The notes under the pieces: generated by a model
Told to the model about the DNA's origin: nothing
The model's input: the letters and a program-made list of their open reading frames with translations, nothing else
The model's database searches: none
Part shown: positions 1 through 8,457 of the stretch, piece after piece
Layout of the letters: the number at the start of each line of letters is the position of its first letter
Numbering within the stretch: position 1 is the first letter of the stretch
Assembly: GCA_031267635.1 (NCBI GenBank)
Contig: JAIRYX010000324.1
Coordinates: 1-24,947 of the forward strand
Source of the DNA: Planctomycetaceae bacterium
GTDB lineage: Bacteria > Planctomycetota > Planctomycetia > Pirellulales > Thermoguttaceae
Direction: 5' to 3'
DNA length: 24,947 nucleotides
Program-made: the position numbers and the translations under genes

Positions 1-270
1 TAGGTTATTCTTGTATTAGATATTATCCTTATTGTCCGATTGTTCGTTTATTAGTTGTTATTCCAAAAGCGAACATTGATTTCAATTATCTGTGTTATGT
101 TTTTACAATTTTGCTTGAACAAGGATTAGGAACCAGTATTCCACAATTAACAGTACCTATGATCAAAGAAAAAGCCATTCCTCTTTCCCCCTCTTTCGGA
201 GCAAAAGCGTATTGTCGCGAAAATAGAAAAATTATTGGGACAAGTGGAGAAATTAAAAATGGAAAATTAA
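1..270 (+). pseudogene. hsdS: 3' remnant of type I restriction-modification specificity subunit (HsdS), frameshifted
   Basis: The frame open from base 3 reads ...IPKANIDFNYLCYVF...GTSIPQLTVPMIKEKAIPL. This resembles the end of an HsdS target-recognition domain running into its conserved central/C-terminal helix. At about 183-190 (a T3C5 run) the frame breaks. One base over, it continues as PLSEQKRIVAKIEKLLGQVE and stops at 268-270. The family normally reads IPLPPLSEQKRIVAKIE without interruption, so one extra base explains the break. HsdS selects the DNA site recognised by a HsdR/HsdM complex. No hsdM or hsdR is visible, and the 5' part lies outside the window. The break could be real decay or a sequencing error in the homopolymer. 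Confidence 0.75.
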
Positions 271-274
271 CAAA

Positions 275-362
275 GAACTTCTAAAAACCCCATTTTCAAC
301 AAATGCGACCGTTAAAAAATCAGGACTTGCTGATAGATAGGAAGAGGTTTTTAGGAGTTCCC
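275..362. repeat. Palindromic repeat family C, copy 1
   Basis: The left arm GAACTTCTAAAAACC (275-289) is matched in inverse by GGTTTTTAGGAGTTC (346-360). The same arms recur at 22879-22968. The copy begins 5 bases after the hsdS remnant stop. No coding sequence is visible inside, so this looks like a small non-autonomous mobile element or REP-like repeat. Confidence 0.6.
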
Positions 363-383
363 TCCGGTAAAATTGACTTCGTA

Positions 384-438
384 GTAGTTACTCGGTTATC
401 GTGCGGATTGATTGGCTTGGGCAACTGCATATAGTTAC
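384..438 (-). repeat. Dispersed repeat family A, partial copy (reverse orientation)
   Basis: GTGCGGATTGATTGGCTTGG is followed by GCAACTGCATATAGTTAC. This is the reverse complement of the family A core (GTAACTATTCAGTTGCCCAAGCC, then AAATAAATCCACACTGG), which recurs at about 8331, 11233, 13299, 15388, 18650 and 24715. It lies directly downstream of the ThuA-like gene, where a hairpin could also affect its transcript end. Confidence 0.5.
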
Positions 439-440
439 GC

Positions 441-1757
441 TTATTTTTTTCCTGCCGTCCAAAGAATCAGATTGACAATCATCTGGCGTGCTTGTTCCAC
501 ACGGAAATCATCATGATGTCCGATCGCGGTATAAGCGACACGTTTGCCTTTATAAAAACGTGTCCAAGTAAGCGGGGCTTCGCCTTCGCTGGTGGATACC
601 GTTTGATAAACTACAGCGTCTTTGTCTTGGAGCGGGGAAGTCCAATAAACCCAACCGTTGCTGTGCCATTTTTCCGGTTTTACTTCTTTGAGAAGCGGCG
701 AATCGGTAAACGATTCCACATTAGCAACGTTGCCGCCTAATTCATCTTTGCCGTGTCCGTGATAATTGCCGCCTAATACTTCATGATCAAATTCCGCCCA
801 ATTCGCATGTCCTTCAGGAACTTTTCCATTCACAGAAAACGCATGACTTGCGGTTCGGATTCCTAAAACGCCGCCTTGAGCGGAATTAACATAATCTTTG
901 ATCTGCTGCAATTGTTCTTTCGGCAAAGCCAACCGCCGCACAAACACAACGAAAACATCGGTTGTTTGCAGTTCGGCAAGATTTGCAAACGTATCAGTAT
1001 GTTCGCCGTGTAGAATCGTGCTGTACGTTCCGTAATGATCATCCACGTATTCGGAAAAAACAGGCAAAATCTTTTCTGCGTGAAAATGATCGTCACTGAC
1101 AAGATAAGTTACGTGCGAACGTTTATCTTCCTCAAATCGAAACGCAGGTTTGTGTAGCAAATCGCATGTGCTGATTGTCGGACACGTTTCTTCAATTTTG
1201 CGGACAACTTGTTCACGTTGCGTGAACTCGTTATGTTTCGCGTAGATTAAATCGCGAACAACCGCGACGTTCTTTCCGCTTTTTTGAATTACGGAAATGC
1301 AATCCATGAGCGTTTGAACATCAAGCGGTTGGAAATCCCGTGTCTCGGGAACAACAATCACGTTTTTAACATTCTCGTTTTCCAGTACGTCTTGATAAGT
1401 TTTTTTGTTAAAGAAATTGTTGTTGAACACGCCTTGTTCTTTGATGAATTGTCGGATTTCCGAGATTTTGTCGCGATACTTATTGTCGCGTTGCGAAGAT
1501 GTTGTTGTTTCGTATTCGGTTGTATATAACTTGACAAACGCCGTTTCATCGACTTTCCAATGTTTTGTTTTGTAGAAAATCGAATAATCGGTGTATTTAG
1601 TTTCCGGTTTTTGCGACCGGCTTCGCAATTGCAATTTATATTCCGGTTCGTTTAGTTTGGAATTTTCCGATTTCGTTTGAGCATACGCTATTCCGCCGAT
1701 AAGCGTCAAACTGATAAGACTTGCGAAAAATAAGTTCCAAGATCGTTTTGTATCCAT
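441..1757 (-). CDS. Secreted ThuA-like domain protein
   Basis: The product is 438 aa. Residues 1-26 form a signal peptide (charged MDTKR, hydrophobic stretch, AYA cleavage site). Residues about 30-210 are a charged region I do not recognise. Residues about 215-438 resemble a ThuA-like (trehalose-utilisation, class I glutamine-amidotransferase-like fold) domain: HVTYLVSDDHFHAEKILP, VFVRR, GVLGIRTASHAF, FDHEVLGGNYHGHG, and the C-terminal TWTRFYKGKRVAYTAIGHHDDF and NLILWTAGKK. The usual amidotransferase nucleophile is replaced by a GIRTASHAF turn, as is common in planctomycete ThuA-like proteins, so amidase chemistry is unlikely. In this phylum the domain commonly sits with secreted dehydrogenases and sugar-handling proteins. 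The start at 1757 has a good ribosome site (GAGGTG, 6 bases upstream). The substrate is unknown. Confidence 0.75.
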   Translation of the reverse strand: MDTKRSWNLFFASLISLTLIGGIAYAQTKSENSKLNEPEYKLQLRSRSQKPETKYTDYSIFYKTKHWKVDETAFVKLYTTEYETTTSSQRDNKYRDKISEIRQFIKEQGVFNNNFFNKKTYQDVLENENVKNVIVVPETRDFQPLDVQTLMDCISVIQKSGKNVAVVRDLIYAKHNEFTQREQVVRKIEETCPTISTCDLLHKPAFRFEEDKRSHVTYLVSDDHFHAEKILPVFSEYVDDHYGTYSTILHGEHTDTFANLAELQTTDVFVVFVRRLALPKEQLQQIKDYVNSAQGGVLGIRTASHAFSVNGKVPEGHANWAEFDHEVLGGNYHGHGKDELGGNVANVESFTDSPLLKEVKPEKWHSNGWVYWTSPLQDKDAVVYQTVSTSEGEAPLTWTRFYKGKRVAYTAIGHHDDFRVEQARQMIVNLILWTAGKK

Positions 1758-2029
1758 TGTGTCACCTCATAAAAAGGTTGTTAAAAATACTATTAAAATT
1801 CGGCAGGATTAAAGATTTATTGATTGTTTTGTTTGTCGGGGAGGCAATATTGGAAGGCATGATAAACAACTATAGTAATAAAAGAAGAATCAGAATTGCT
1901 AAAATGAAGTCAAATCGCCAGAAAATTTTATCGTTTTTCATAAACAACTCATTTCTACAATTTCCGTAAGACAAACTCGCTTATTTTTACTGTTTGATTT
2001 ATTCTACATCCAGTTTCCCGGCTTTACCT

Positions 2030-4126
2030 CTATTTTTTCCCCGCTTTTCGTTCTCTAATAATCTCTTCCTGAATTGCTGCTGGAACACGTTTGTATTTAA
2101 GAAATTCCATACTAAACGTTCCTTGTCCTTGCGTTAAGCTACGGAGATTGGTTGCATAACCGAATGTTTCAGCAAGCGGGATTTCTCCTTCGATTGTCGT
2201 GGTTGCGCCAAGAGTTTCCGTAACCGTCACCAGACCGCGGCGTTGATTCAAATCACCGACAACATTCCCTTGAAAATGACTCGGACATTCGATTCCGATT
2301 TTCATCACCGGCTCAAGAAGTGTCGGTTTCATGTCGGGAAATTTTTCACGTAACGTTGTTTGGGCGACAATTCGGAATGCTAAATCGCTGGAGTCCACCG
2401 TGTGATACGAACCGTCGTTGAGAATCACTTTCAAATTGACGACTGGAAAACCCGCGACCGGTCCTTTTTCCAACGAGGCACGGAAGCCCTTTTCGACGGC
2501 GGGAATGTATTGCTGCGGAACCACGCCGCCGACAACTTTTTCCTCAAAAATGAACGTTTCGCCCGACTCGTCATCTTCAGGAATCGGCGACATGATCCCC
2601 GCAATGTGCGCGAATTGTCCCGAACCGCCGGACTGCTTTTTATGCCGCACATCGTAAGTGATTTCACGGGTCGGAGCTTCGCGGTAGCTGACTTTCGGCG
2701 GACTGGTTTCCACATCGACATTATATTCACGGCGGATGCGCTCGACATACACGTCAAGATGCAATTCGCCCATTCCCGCCATCAGCGTTTCGCCGGTTTC
2801 CGAGTCCGTAGAAATAGTGAGTGTCGGGTCTTCGCGGCGAAAACGGTACAACGCTTTCGCAAGCCGGTCAGCGTCTTTGGTTTGTTTGGAACGGATCGCA
2901 ATTTGAATCACCGGATCCGGCACATACATGGATTCGAGCGTACAGTATTTGGGTTCGGAGGCGTAAGTGTCGCCGCTTGCGGAATTGAGACCAATGACCG
3001 CGACAATATCGCCCGCAATTGCACGGTCAATGTCTTCGCGTTTGTCAGCGTGCATCCGAAGAATCCGTCCGACACGATCTTTATCGCCGCTTCGTTGATT
3101 GTAATACATACCGCCTTTTTCAATCACGCCTTGATAAACACGCATGTAAGTTAACGTTCCGAAAGCGTCATCAACAATCTTAAATGCCATCGCGACCATC
3201 GTTTTTTTATCGTCCGCTTCGAGCGGCATTTTTGCGTCGGGAGCGTCTTTTTCAGTTCCGGCGCGGTACGCATAATTTTCCACGTCATCCGGTGCAGGCA
3301 AATATCGGCATATCGCGTCAAGTAATGTTTGAACGCCTTTGTTTTTATAAGCGGTTCCGAGAAAAACCGGCGTAAGTTGGCGACTCCAAACCGCTTCTCG
3401 AATAATCCGATGTACCAAATCTTCCGGCGGTTCTTCGTTCGAAAGTAGCAGTTCCATCAACTCGTCGCTGAACATCGACAGGGCTTCGAGCAACTCGGTA
3501 CGCGCCGCCTGATATTCGTCGAGCATCGCGTCGGGAACGTTTTCGTCACGGATTCTTTCACCTTGTTCGCCGTCGAAATAAACAGCTTTCCCGCGAATCA
3601 AATCAACGATGCCTTCAAAATTTGTTTCTTTTCCGATTGGCAATTGCATGAGTTGAGCGGCACAATCGAGTTTTTCGCGAAGTTGCTTGACAACGCGAAA
3701 CGGGTCGGCGCCGATTCTATCCATTTTGTTGATAAATGCTAAACGCGGCACTTGGTAGCGTTTCATCTGGCGGTCAATAGTGATGGATTGCGTTTGCACT
3801 CCCGCGACGCTACACAATACCAGCACCGCGCCGTCAAGAACCCGCAAACTTCGTTCCACTTCGACCGTGAAATCAACGTGTCCGGGCGTATCAATCAAAT
3901 TGATGAGATAATCGCTCCATACAACCGACGTTGCTGCACTGCAAATTGTGATACCGCGCTCTTGTTCCAATTCCATATGGTCCATCGTCGCCCCGCCACC
4001 GCCGTGCGTTTCATTCATACGGTGAATGCGTCCGGTGTAATACAAAATCCGCTCGCTCAATGTGGTTTTTCCGGAATCAATATGCGCGGAGATTCCAATG
4101 TTTCGCCATTTCGAAATGTCGGTCAT
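2030..4126 (-). CDS. fusA: Translation elongation factor G
   Basis: This 698-aa GTPase drives tRNA-mRNA translocation on the ribosome. The length is normal for EF-G. Motifs: P-loop AHIDSGKTT (14-22), switch I ERGITI (57-62), DTPGH (79-83), NKMD (133-136). Domain II lies at about 305-400, and domains III-V follow, including SYREAPTREITYD, the GGSGQFAH loop, the domain IV tip region VDSSDLAFRIVAQ, and the C-terminal EPVMKIGIECPS and FGYATNLRSLTQGQGTF. The Ser in AHIDSGKTT, in place of the usual Ala, is typical of the spirochaete/planctomycete/delta-proteobacterial and mitochondrial EF-G1 branch. The gene stands alone, not in a str operon with rpsL/rpsG/tuf, so another EF-G copy elsewhere is likely. 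No strong ribosome site precedes the ATG at 4126. Confidence 0.95.
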   Translation of the reverse strand: MTDISKWRNIGISAHIDSGKTTLSERILYYTGRIHRMNETHGGGGATMDHMELEQERGITICSAATSVVWSDYLINLIDTPGHVDFTVEVERSLRVLDGAVLVLCSVAGVQTQSITIDRQMKRYQVPRLAFINKMDRIGADPFRVVKQLREKLDCAAQLMQLPIGKETNFEGIVDLIRGKAVYFDGEQGERIRDENVPDAMLDEYQAARTELLEALSMFSDELMELLLSNEEPPEDLVHRIIREAVWSRQLTPVFLGTAYKNKGVQTLLDAICRYLPAPDDVENYAYRAGTEKDAPDAKMPLEADDKKTMVAMAFKIVDDAFGTLTYMRVYQGVIEKGGMYYNQRSGDKDRVGRILRMHADKREDIDRAIAGDIVAVIGLNSASGDTYASEPKYCTLESMYVPDPVIQIAIRSKQTKDADRLAKALYRFRREDPTLTISTDSETGETLMAGMGELHLDVYVERIRREYNVDVETSPPKVSYREAPTREITYDVRHKKQSGGSGQFAHIAGIMSPIPEDDESGETFIFEEKVVGGVVPQQYIPAVEKGFRASLEKGPVAGFPVVNLKVILNDGSYHTVDSSDLAFRIVAQTTLREKFPDMKPTLLEPVMKIGIECPSHFQGNVVGDLNQRRGLVTVTETLGATTTIEGEIPLAETFGYATNLRSLTQGQGTFSMEFLKYKRVPAAIQEEIIRERKAGKK

Positions 4127-4386
4127 TGCAAGTTACGTTTCTGTTTTTTTCGTGCTAAATGCTATCAATCAAAGAGAGTCAAATTTCCCATGCCGATGTT
4201 CCGACACGTCAACAAAACGTAATATTTTAACACAAAAAATTTTTTCATCAAGCCAATAGAAAAACAAAACAAATTTCTTTTTCAGAAATTGAGTTCTTGT
4301 GAAAAGATTGTGTTCATTATTAACTTTGTAAAATCATGCGGAATATAATTTTTTCAAGAAAATTTTCCCAAATTCCATAATTCGTA

Positions 4387-4415
4387 TTGACGGATTCAAG
4401 TTCTTTGTCTATAAT
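4387..4415 (+). promoter_or_regulatory. Sigma-70-type promoter for the DUF1559 gene at 4508
   Basis: The -35 box TTGACG (4387-4392) is followed by a 17-base spacer and a perfect -10 box TATAAT (4410-4415). Transcription would start near 4422, giving a leader of about 85 bases. A ribosome site AAGGAG (4494-4499) lies 8 bases before the ATG at 4508. The surrounding 4127-4500 spacer is very AT-rich, lies between divergent genes, and shows no other feature. Confidence 0.65.
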
Positions 4416-4507
4416 ACAACATAGGTTAAAAATTTTGTGGAATGGCAAAACTACAGATGGTTTTTGTCATCCTATTTCAAAAAAACTAAAATGAAGGAGT
4501 GTCAGCG

Positions 4508-5812
4508 ATGAAAAAGTTAAACAAAGCGTTTGATTTTCTTGGATTACGTCAAAATATGTCGGGGGGGGGGGGGTGCGTAAAATGGCTAGAAAGCCATATT
4601 TTACGTGTGATTCCACTCTTTTTTGCCCGTATTATTGCGAGCATTTCTGCCCGATTTGGAAAACAATCTTCTATTCGCCGAGCGTTTACGCTGGTCGAAT
4701 TACTCGTGGTCATTGCGATCATCGGAATCTTGATTGCGTTGTTGTTGCCTGCCGTGCAAGCTGCGCGGGAAGCCGCACGGAGAATGCAATGCAGCAACCA
4801 TTTGAAACAATTTGGTCTTGCAGTACACAATTATCACTCCGCTACGAATGCGGTTCCTTCTGCCCGAAATTGTATTGGGTCGAAATATGCTGCCGCTCAG
4901 GTCACCAATGGTGCACTCAGTTCTGGCAATTGGACAATTGCTGTTGTTCTGATGCCGTATATGGAACAGCAACAAACCTACACCCAGCTTTGCGAGGATG
5001 CTGACAATGATGACTCAACCAAACGGTTGGTTAATCCATACAGTGACGCCATTGACCGTGGCAATGGAAATCAATATTGGCCAGTCCTGGGAACAAAAAT
5101 CAGTGGTTTTCTTTGCCCTTCTGACCCCGACGCCCAAACCCCCTCATTAGATGGTCACGCTACTGGACGTTTGAGTTATGTGCATTCACGCGGAGATGGA
5201 TTGTGGAATAACAATCGAAATCAAGCTGACGAAAGTAATACAAATGCCAAAATTTCTTCGCGTGGTTTTTTCAGAATTGGAGAGTATCCTAATATTGGCG
5301 TCGCTGTGGACGGAACAAGTAATACACTTATGTTTAGTGAAACGGTTACAGCGTCGGCTACTGGAACAGGTGTTCGTGGTCCAATTAAAGGAAATGTGAT
5401 TACAGTTTCAGGCATGTATGTTGGTGGAACGGGAAATCCCGGAGCTTGCATGGCAGCAAAAGTTGACGCAAAAACTTATGATCGTGATTTGATTGGGCAA
5501 AATTGGCGCGGACAACGTTGGGGTGATGGACGTACAATCAGCAATGCTTTTGTCACGGTGATTCCTCCCAATGGCCCAAGTTGTTCTTATGGTAGTGACG
5601 ATGTTTGGGGAGCAATGACGCCATCTTCTAACCATACAGGCGGAGTTAACGCTTGTTATGGCGACGGTTCGGTTACATTTATATCAGAAACCGTTAGCGC
5701 AAATAACCTTGACGGAAGCGCTGCCGGAAATCAAAAAACAGCCGGCTCAAGTCCATACGGAATCTGGGGAGCGCTTGGAACAGCAAATGGCGGTGAATCC
5801 GTTTCGCTATAA
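4508..5812 (+). CDS. DUF1559 pseudopilin-like protein with poly-G tract in its leader
   Basis: The product is 434 aa. DUF1559 proteins have a type IV pilin/pseudopilin N-terminus and are hugely expanded in planctomycetes; their precise role is not settled. The leader is long (about 61 residues). It is followed by the prepilin motif RRA|FTLVELLVVIAIIGILIALL, the helix PAVQAAREAARRMQC, and the NHLKQFGLAVHNYH segment. The family C-terminus follows: NHTGGVNACYGDGSVTFISETV, then PYGIWGALGTANGGE. The residue before the expected cleavage is Ala, not the usual Gly. The ATG at 4508 is preferred over the GTG at 4499 because AAGGAG sits 8 bases before it. A run of 13 G at 4561-4573 lies in the leader. 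With 12 G the frame meets TAA two codons later; with 14 G it enters a non-homologous frame. A lipoprotein gene follows 95 bases downstream. Confidence 0.9.
   Translation: MKKLNKAFDFLGLRQNMSGGGGCVKWLESHILRVIPLFFARIIASISARFGKQSSIRRAFTLVELLVVIAIIGILIALLLPAVQAAREAARRMQCSNHLKQFGLAVHNYHSATNAVPSARNCIGSKYAAAQVTNGALSSGNWTIAVVLMPYMEQQQTYTQLCEDADNDDSTKRLVNPYSDAIDRGNGNQYWPVLGTKISGFLCPSDPDAQTPSLDGHATGRLSYVHSRGDGLWNNNRNQADESNTNAKISSRGFFRIGEYPNIGVAVDGTSNTLMFSETVTASATGTGVRGPIKGNVITVSGMYVGGTGNPGACMAAKVDAKTYDRDLIGQNWRGQRWGDGRTISNAFVTVIPPNGPSCSYGSDDVWGAMTPSSNHTGGVNACYGDGSVTFISETVSANNLDGSAAGNQKTAGSSPYGIWGALGTANGGESVSL
4561..4573 (+). repeat. Homopolymeric G13 tract inside the DUF1559 leader
   Basis: Thirteen consecutive G bases encode GGGG in the leader, upstream of the pilin motif. 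Tracts of this length are prone to slipped-strand mispairing. Only lengths equal to 13 modulo 3 keep the downstream DUF1559 frame. Confidence 0.85.
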
Positions 5813-5907
5813 AACGTTTGTTTGTCGTGATAATTCTGATTGGAAAATTATGGTTGATTTTCCAATCTGGTTTCTTTGGTTATAAATCTTTAATTTACGT
5901 TATCTTT

Positions 5908-6399
5908 ATGAAAAAACAAATTACCTGTTATGCAAGATATTGCCTTTTGTTTGGCGCTATGTTGACATTGTTATTCGGTTGCGATAAAGTTAAAAAACCG
6001 GATGGATTGCCGGAGTTATATCCTTTGTCAATTAAACTCACTCAAGAGAAAGATAAACCTCTTGTAGACGCTTCTGTTCGCCTTATGACAACGGATAAAA
6101 ACGCTACAACACGATGGAGTATAAGCGGTTCGACAAATGCACAAGGAGTTGCTGCATTAAAAACACACGGTGAATACTCCGGCGCACCTACCGGAACTTA
6201 CAAAATCGTTGTCACGAAAGAAGAGATTGTTTACGATAAATCGAATCCTCCGCAAATCATCGGTCGATTTCATCTTGTTGAAAGTAAATACGCGAACATT
6301 GTTACAACTCCGTTGACAATTGAAGTCAAACCGGATACAAAATCCATAGAATTTGATCTTGGTAAAGTCGTCCATGAAAAAATGGAAACGCCTCCGTGA
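5908..6399 (+). CDS. Small lipoprotein with transthyretin-like/carboxypeptidase-regulatory fold, DUF1559 partner
   Basis: The product is 163 aa from the ATG at 5908 (the frame is open from 5818, but MKKQ begins the signal peptide). The signal peptide ends in a lipobox LLFG|C near residue 25. The rest looks like one beta-sandwich domain: LSIKLTQEKDKPLVDASVRL, STNAQGVAALKTHG, and GAPTGTYKIVVTKEEI. This is the pattern of carboxypeptidase regulatory-like/transthyretin-like domains found in many small planctomycete lipoproteins. No catalytic residues are evident. It lies 95 bases after a DUF1559 gene in the same direction, repeating the arrangement at 11742/12849, so the two are probably co-expressed. 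The ribosome site is weak. Confidence 0.7.
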   Translation: MKKQITCYARYCLLFGAMLTLLFGCDKVKKPDGLPELYPLSIKLTQEKDKPLVDASVRLMTTDKNATTRWSISGSTNAQGVAALKTHGEYSGAPTGTYKIVVTKEEIVYDKSNPPQIIGRFHLVESKYANIVTTPLTIEVKPDTKSIEFDLGKVVHEKMETPP

Positions 6400-6421
6400 T
6401 TTTTGAATCATTTGACTATTA

Positions 6422-6451
6422 GCGGTAGAACGAACAACTTCGTTCTACCGC
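6422..6451. terminator. Perfect 13-bp hairpin after the lipoprotein gene
   Basis: GCGGTAGAACGAA (6422-6434) and TTCGTTCTACCGC (6439-6451) pair perfectly around a CAAC loop, 22 bases after the lipoprotein stop. No T-run follows, so it is a plausible but not canonical intrinsic terminator. It could instead be a repeat or an mRNA-stabilising hairpin. Confidence 0.55.
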
Positions 6452-6473
6452 ATCTTATGGTTATACTACCTGT

Positions 6474-6583
6474 TATACTCCTCACGCTTGAAATTTCGAC
6501 TTTTAAGACAGTGCTGACCGTTCCCCACGTCGTAAAATCCCTTTTGTGATGAAAGCCGAATTTTAAAGTGTAAGAAGTTAAAC
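6474..6583. repeat. Palindromic repeat family B, copy 1
   Basis: TATACTCCTCACGCTTGAAA at the left and GAATTTTAAAGTGTAAGAAG at the right are imperfect inverted arms. The same ends recur at 11560-11682, 15578-15682, and as half copies near 9540-9598 and 24090. This copy is diverged. It sits between the convergent lipoprotein and porin genes. Confidence 0.5.
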
Positions 6584-6613
6584 GAGGATTTTTGCTGACT
6601 GTTTTGAGTATCG

Positions 6614-8095
6614 TTAGAAAAACACTCGCAAACTGGTTGCAAAAATATCGCAGCTTTTCGAATTGCCATTTAATTCCGGCATGCTATGAACATATTCAAA
6701 AATCATTCGCGTACTCGCATTCCAAAACCAATTTAATCCGAGCGTTAAATCTTGCTGATTGGAAGAGCGTTGAATTTCGTTGAAATTAAGATAACTCCAT
6801 TGCGCGAAAATTTCCCAATCGCCGAGTGAGTCAACGCTGCAATACCCGTCGGAACGTTCTGTGAATTTCATTCCCTGAATATTTTGCGGCGATCCGATAA
6901 CTCCGTTGTCTTTGTCATACGCACGATACGCATTTGTTAAAAAGTACCGTATTTCGCCGTAAGCGCCGTAAATCGTTCGTCCACGACCATACGACGCTGC
7001 CTGTAATTCCGATTGCACGCCGAAACGACGATGCGTATAAGCAAACTCCGCTCCGGTTAAACTGATATGATCGGCGTGAAAGCCCGTCGGAAGAACGAGT
7101 TGCGGACTTGCGTTGGCAAAAGTTACGCCGGGTTTCAAACTAATAGTTCTCGCCATATTGCTATCGGAAAAATTATCATACGCAAAACTGCCGCCGATAT
7201 GCAAATAAAGCTTTCCGTCATCCAAATACAAAGGCAGCATCGACAAACGTGTATTATAAATAATTCCGGGACTGTCATCAATAAACGCTTTATTAGCAAT
7301 AAACGAACTGTTTTGATCGGCAAAGATAGCGAAAAACCACCGAACCTGTTGATCGGCGAAATGCTGCGATGAACTTGTGCCGACGCGACGGTTCAACGAC
7401 AAATAGTTCGCGGAACCCGGATAATTCATCGCCGTCGTAAATTTCGGACTTCCCATGTACGCCAAACCGGTTTCTACGCGAAAATGTCCGACACGCACAT
7501 AATCCAAAACCGGAACATTTTTTACGCCGACATAAACATCACGGATTCCAACGCGGTAATTATTGCCTAAAGCGGTATTATTATCGCTACCAGCAGCTCC
7601 GTAAAAAAATTCCACACTGTAATCATAATTTCGGTATCCTTTTCCGCTAAACGACAAACGCGCTTCGCTCAAAGAGACATAATTATCGGAAGTTCTTCCA
7701 CCGGGCAACGATTCTTGATCGGAAAATTGTACCGAGTCAAAATAAACTCGTCCGCTGAATTTGTTTGTCCATTTGGTTTCATCTTCTTTTTTCGTGTCTT
7801 GAGTTTGAATCTTCGCAAACTCTTCTTCCAGTGCAGAAAGCCGAGCTTCCAACGCGGCGTTTGGCGGCAAAATTTCCGGCGATTGAGTATAAGCCACAGC
7901 CATCAACGACGGCGTTTGTTCAAGCGTTTCGACGCCTCCATTTTGTATAAAACTATGACTATCGTAATATGCGTCGTTTGTTTCTTGTGAGAAAGAAAAA
8001 TTGTTTGCTATTGTGTAAAGCATGAACACAAAAAGCGCTTTGAAGAAAATGCTATATTTGAAAGCCAAATAGCTTATGCATTTCCATAATCCCAT
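6614..8095 (-). CDS. Outer-membrane porin, phosphate-selective porin O/P (OprP) type
   Basis: The product is 493 aa. A long N-terminal signal region (hydrophobic core at about residues 15-32, SFSQ cleavage) is followed by a short coiled coil (about 79-100, NAALEARLSALEEEFAKIQ). This is a common planctomycete porin layout, likely for trimerisation or anchoring. From about residue 108 (NKFSGRVYFDSVQFSDQ) it reads as alternating aromatic beta-strands of an OprP-like barrel: YDYSVEFFYG, GIRDVYVGVKNVPVLDYVRVGHF, FAYTHRRFGVQSELQA, WEIFAQWSYLNF, LGLNWFWNASTRMIFEYVH. It ends in Phe-Phe, as barrel proteins often do. In the family it forms a channel for small anions or other solutes; selectivity here is unknown. 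The ribosome site GAGGG lies 6 bases before the ATG at 8095. The gene is isolated. Confidence 0.8.
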   Translation of the reverse strand: MGLWKCISYLAFKYSIFFKALFVFMLYTIANNFSFSQETNDAYYDSHSFIQNGGVETLEQTPSLMAVAYTQSPEILPPNAALEARLSALEEEFAKIQTQDTKKEDETKWTNKFSGRVYFDSVQFSDQESLPGGRTSDNYVSLSEARLSFSGKGYRNYDYSVEFFYGAAGSDNNTALGNNYRVGIRDVYVGVKNVPVLDYVRVGHFRVETGLAYMGSPKFTTAMNYPGSANYLSLNRRVGTSSSQHFADQQVRWFFAIFADQNSSFIANKAFIDDSPGIIYNTRLSMLPLYLDDGKLYLHIGGSFAYDNFSDSNMARTISLKPGVTFANASPQLVLPTGFHADHISLTGAEFAYTHRRFGVQSELQAASYGRGRTIYGAYGEIRYFLTNAYRAYDKDNGVIGSPQNIQGMKFTERSDGYCSVDSLGDWEIFAQWSYLNFNEIQRSSNQQDLTLGLNWFWNASTRMIFEYVHSMPELNGNSKSCDIFATSLRVFF

Positions 8096-8330
8096 AATTT
8101 CCCTCTAGCTGGGCTTTCTGAAAAAATAATGACTTTAATAGCGTCTATGTCCTAATTTTTAGTGCGTGCTGCTCGCTCTTTGTTTTTCGAGCAACATAAC
8201 GAAAAATACAGCAAATTTGAGTTAAGTTTTTGGAGAATAGGAGTTACTAGAAAAAGTGTAATAAATATTGAAAAGCGGACGTCATCTGCACAACAAGCAA
8301 AGCAATTGCATTTTAACTGAAAAAACGATT
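8096..8330. other. Spacer upstream of the porin, no gene seen
   Basis: AT-rich sequence that should hold the porin promoter on the minus strand. I could not find a convincing -35/-10 pair. Confidence 0.4.
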
Positions 8331-8384
8331 GTAACTATTCAATCAAACCCAATAAATCCATAATTAGTAAAACTGAATAGTTAC
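8331..8384. repeat. Family A repeat with 11-bp inverted ends
   Basis: GTAACTATTCA (8331-8341) and TGAATAGTTAC (8374-8384) pair perfectly. The loop contains the family core CCAATAAATCC. Confidence 0.6.
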
Positions 8385-8457
8385 AAACGACTTAAGTAAA
8401 ACTGTCCCTATTTTAGAAGTTATCGTCAAAACTTACCGATTCGATTGAAAAATTTCC

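Noticed and set aside
2402..3154. 250-codon plus-strand ORF inside fusA
   Set aside because: It is antisense to strongly conserved EF-G sequence, with no ribosome site or recognisable domain; long antisense frames are common opposite such genes.
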